Assembly: GCA_019136325.1 (NCBI GenBank) | Contig: JAGVUJ010000204.1 | Span: 1 to 16,262, forward strand | Length of the DNA: 16,262 nucleotides | Source of the DNA: Deltaproteobacteria bacterium | GTDB taxonomy: Bacteria > Desulfobacterota > Syntrophia > Syntrophales > Smithellaceae | Direction of reading: 5' to 3' | Shown: positions 14,052-16,262 of the stretch, piece by piece | Layout of the letters: each line of letters begins with the position of its first letter | Numbering within the stretch: position 1 is the stretch's first letter | Notes under the pieces: model-generated | Told to the model about the DNA's origin: nothing | Database searches by the model: none | The model's input: only the letters and a program-made list of their open reading frames with translations | Program-made: the position numbers and the translations under genes

Positions 14052-15281
14052 TTAAAGATACGCTCCCATCGTCAAGGAGCCTAAATCCAGGCTGAAATCC
14101 AGTTTGGTATGAATGAGTTCTCTGGCGCCCATGGTAAACGGATGAAGCACCAGCGAGAAGTCTTCCAGTGTAAAATGAAGAGAGGCGGTTACTTCGGCCA
14201 GATGTCTTTTGTCGGCCATTAAACTGCTCAGGGTAACGAGGGAACAATCGAATGCTTCGCTGACGGGCAGTGTCACTTGATGGATCTTGCGATTGGGGAA
14301 GCCCGAAGTTAAATCGCCGGAAGCCGGTGTCGCCGTCAATTGCCTGCACCAGCGCAGAAATAAAGCGGGATTAAGTTTGAACGCCGGAGCGTGAAAATAA
14401 AAAGGCGTTTTATTCCAGATTTCCGCGGGAGCCTTGGGCAGATTGGCTACTCTGATCAAGTCGGCATAGTTTTCCAATTGGAGGCCTTCAACGTTTACCT
14501 TCAGTTGCCAGAAGGGAAGATAAACAACGTCCTTTTCTTTTTCCGGCCATGTCGCAAATTTTATATTGATGAAATTATTTTTCGAAGGGTTCCAGGCGCG
14601 GTGACAATTTTCACAAAAAACAATCAACGCGTCTTTTTCGCCGGGCAGGTCTGCGCCGCATTCGGGACACAGCAGAGGTAAAAAATCAACGTGCCATTTT
14701 TCTTCCGGAGCGGAAATAAGTTTTTCCTCCATCTCCGCATCTTTTTTTTGTAAATAAACCGGTTTCTTTAAAACGGCATCGTAGAGACGGCCTTGCGCAA
14801 AATAAACCGGCGTGTATATGACGCTGGCCGTTTCGCCGATTAATATTTCCTGAAGCACGCCGGCTTGTGTCCCGGATTTTTTCACCACATTTTCTTTTGT
14901 TTTTTGAGACGGAGCGATAAACTTTCCTTCATGATCGGCGTTGCCCACAAATTTTAACTTCATCGCCTGGGGTCTGAGGCCCAGAGAATAAGGCAACGGA
15001 GGAGAATCAAAAGAAAGAGAGTTCACATCAAAATATTTATGAGAAACATCATGGGGCCTGATGGCGTAAGACAGACCTTTAAGGCGTCGGTAGGGAATGA
15101 AATAGATTTTTTCAGAAATTCCCTGAGTCGGCGGGATGTAAAAACGGAAATGGTCGTCTGTGGCCAGATAAACACGCGTCCGACAAAACCGGCACGAAAG
15201 AATGCGATCCGTTTCATCGAGAATGATCGGCGCGCCGCATTGAGGACATTGTTGTTCAATCTGAAAGTTAGAGCCGTTCAC
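14052..15281 (-). CDS. Protein with two four-cysteine zinc ribbons (YdjG/TFIIB-ribbon-like), partner of the SPFH gene
   Basis: I place the start at GTG 15281, overlapping the last 14 bases of the SPFH gene; a longer frame to 15437 only runs through that gene's zinc-ribbon codons out of frame. No ATG occurs before the first ribbon. The product of about 409 residues has a first ribbon C12-x2-C15 ... C30-x2-C33 (CPQCGAPIILD ... CRFC). There is a second near residues 205-226 (CPECGADLPG ... CENC), followed by VVYLPFWQLKVNVEG. I see no membrane helix. The C-terminal 120 or so residues are of a type I do not recognise. In Bacillus ydjFGHI a zinc-ribbon protein is encoded beside the SPFH protein YdjI, and a similar membrane-stress role is inferred here from that layout. 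The ribosome binding site is poor, so translation is probably coupled to the SPFH gene. Confidence 0.7.
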   Translation of the reverse strand: MNGSNFQIEQQCPQCGAPIILDETDRILSCRFCRTRVYLATDDHFRFYIPPTQGISEKIYFIPYRRLKGLSYAIRPHDVSHKYFDVNSLSFDSPPLPYSLGLRPQAMKLKFVGNADHEGKFIAPSQKTKENVVKKSGTQAGVLQEILIGETASVIYTPVYFAQGRLYDAVLKKPVYLQKKDAEMEEKLISAPEEKWHVDFLPLLCPECGADLPGEKDALIVFCENCHRAWNPSKNNFINIKFATWPEKEKDVVYLPFWQLKVNVEGLQLENYADLIRVANLPKAPAEIWNKTPFYFHAPAFKLNPALFLRWCRQLTATPASGDLTSGFPNRKIHQVTLPVSEAFDCSLVTLSSLMADKRHLAEVTASLHFTLEDFSLVLHPFTMGARELIHTKLDFSLDLGSLTMGAYL

Positions 15282-16262
15282 CGCACTTATTGCAATACAT
15301 TGAGTCCGGCATATTTTCAAAGCCGCACTTGGTGCATTGTTTCCCGGGAGGTTTGATGTTTGCCGGTTTGCCGCAGTTGACGCAGAAATTGGCGTTGACC
15401 GGTAAATTTCTTCCGCAGTGCGCACACTTGCTGACAATCAGAATCTGATGACCGCACGAGGGGCAGAAGTGCGCTTCTTTCGGGACAATCTGTTTGCAGT
15501 CGGGACAGGTGAACGCTTCCGCCGGAATCGTCGGCGCGTTGGCTCCCCTGAAGGCCTCCATGAGCATTCCCGGCATCATAACACCCATGCCCATGCCCAG
15601 TCCTGCGCCGGCTTCCGATTGTGTCTGCGCGGCGGTTTCCACAGCCATCGCTGTTTTCATCTTTAAAAGCTTGTTGAGATCGTCGAAAACACCCAGCCGG
15701 CTCTTATCGTCTATGGCTTTCTGCACTTCCGGGGGAGGGGTGATGGAGTTGATGTAGAGATCGGTCAGCGCCAGACCGAACTTGCTCAAATCGTTCTGCA
15801 ACACTATTTTCAAACCTTCGGAAAAGTCATTGTATTTTCCCGGCAGATTGAAAATGGTATCCACTTTTTCGCCCATATAATCGTTGAAACGCGAAACAAT
15901 AACGCGGTTCAGGTATTCTTCGATTTCTTCCGTGCTGAAAATTCCCTGTGTGCCGACAAGAGAGTTAATCAACAGAAGCGGCTGAATCACCCGAATATTG
16001 AAAACGCCGAAAGCGCGCAGACGAATCAGTCCCAGTTCTCTGTCGCGGAAGGCGACCGGATCGCGCGTGCCCCACTTTAAGTTCGGGAAAACCTTCATGT
16101 TGATCAAATATACTTCCGCGCGCAACGGGCTGGTCATGCCCCAGGGAATGGCCATGACCTTAGTCAGGAGGGGAATGTTGGCTGTTTTTAACGTGTGGCG
16201 ACCGGGTCCAAAAGCGTCATAAGCCTTGCCTTTGTAAAAAAATACCGCTGCTTGACTTTCTC
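15268..16262 (-). CDS. YdjI-like SPFH-domain protein with three C-terminal zinc ribbons (5' end outside window)
   Basis: The frame stays open to the window edge: codons above ATG 16155 read ESQAAVFFYKGKAYDAFGPG then RHTLKTANIPLLTK, the usual start of an SPFH domain in 'virion core protein' (YdjI) relatives. ATG 16155 is therefore internal. About 330 residues are visible. The SPFH domain runs through WGTRDPVAFRDRELGLIRLR and YINSITPPPEVQKAIDDKSR. A Gly/Met-rich stretch (AGLGMGMGVMMPGMLMEAF) then leads to three zinc ribbons: CPDC/CPSC, CAHC/CVNC and CTKC/CNKC. Bacillus YdjI helps hold PspA at the stressed membrane, so a membrane-integrity role is likely. Its stop lies inside the next gene, an overlap that suggests coupling. 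Confidence 0.85.
   Translation of the reverse strand, partial: ESQAAVFFYKGKAYDAFGPGRHTLKTANIPLLTKVMAIPWGMTSPLRAEVYLINMKVFPNLKWGTRDPVAFRDRELGLIRLRAFGVFNIRVIQPLLLINSLVGTQGIFSTEEIEEYLNRVIVSRFNDYMGEKVDTIFNLPGKYNDFSEGLKIVLQNDLSKFGLALTDLYINSITPPPEVQKAIDDKSRLGVFDDLNKLLKMKTAMAVETAAQTQSEAGAGLGMGMGVMMPGMLMEAFRGANAPTIPAEAFTCPDCKQIVPKEAHFCPSCGHQILIVSKCAHCGRNLPVNANFCVNCGKPANIKPPGKQCTKCGFENMPDSMYCNKCGERL

Noticed and set aside
15282..15437. Long N-terminal extension of the two-zinc-ribbon protein
   Set aside because: The sequence is the out-of-frame reading of the SPFH protein's zinc ribbons; low-complexity and not protein-like, so the GTG at 15281 is preferred.
16153..16155. ATG 16155 as the start of the SPFH protein
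   Set aside because: The frame continues upstream to the window edge with a good SPFH N-terminus (AFGPGRHTLKTANIPLL), so the gene is simply cut by the window.

Overview
The window looks like chromosomal DNA of an anaerobic deltaproteobacterium, most like Syntrophales (Syntrophus/Smithella). This is inferred from protein flavour, a glycyl radical enzyme, a THUMP methyltransferase and a Tyr/Trp-rich secreted protein; no rRNA or marker comparison was possible. I see no mobile elements, tRNAs, rRNAs or CRISPR arrays.

Left part (1-4.6 kb): the tail of a membrane-anchored protein, then a promoter/operator region with a TGGT-N3-ACCA palindrome. A FadR-type GntR regulator follows that is broken inside its winged helix. 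Its stop codon overlaps the ribosome binding site of a 1101-residue protein in which a radical-SAM activase and a full glycyl radical enzyme are fused in one chain. This fusion is the most unusual object in the window: activases are normally separate proteins. The activase half also lacks the ferredoxin-like cluster insert usual in eliminase-type activases. The catalytic half keeps GCVEP and the C-terminal RVAGY motif, so it should be active, and an eliminase/lyase rather than pyruvate formate-lyase. The substrate is unknown.

Middle (4.6-9.9 kb): a two-gene minus-strand unit (secreted Adhesin_E-like protein, then a DUF374 acyltransferase), a plus-strand lipoprotein, and metK on the minus strand. 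A strong intrinsic terminator lies between the convergent lipoprotein gene and metK. Upstream of metK is a compact leader: a sigma70 promoter, a SAM-II (SAM-alpha) type riboswitch pseudoknot at the very 5' end of the transcript, and a rho-independent terminator. This predicts that SAM feeds back on its own synthetase by premature termination. A secreted Tyr/Trp/Arg-rich protein with a near-consensus promoter and an N-terminally anchored alpha/beta hydrolase follow.

Right part (9.9-16.26 kb): an RlmL-like 23S rRNA methyltransferase with an inserted basic segment, an MFS carboxylate-type transporter, a YqhD-like iron alcohol dehydrogenase, and two overlapping minus-strand genes. One of these is a YdjI-like SPFH protein with three zinc ribbons, cut by the window edge; the other has two zinc ribbons. 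The pair resembles part of the Bacillus ydjFGHI membrane-stress locus.
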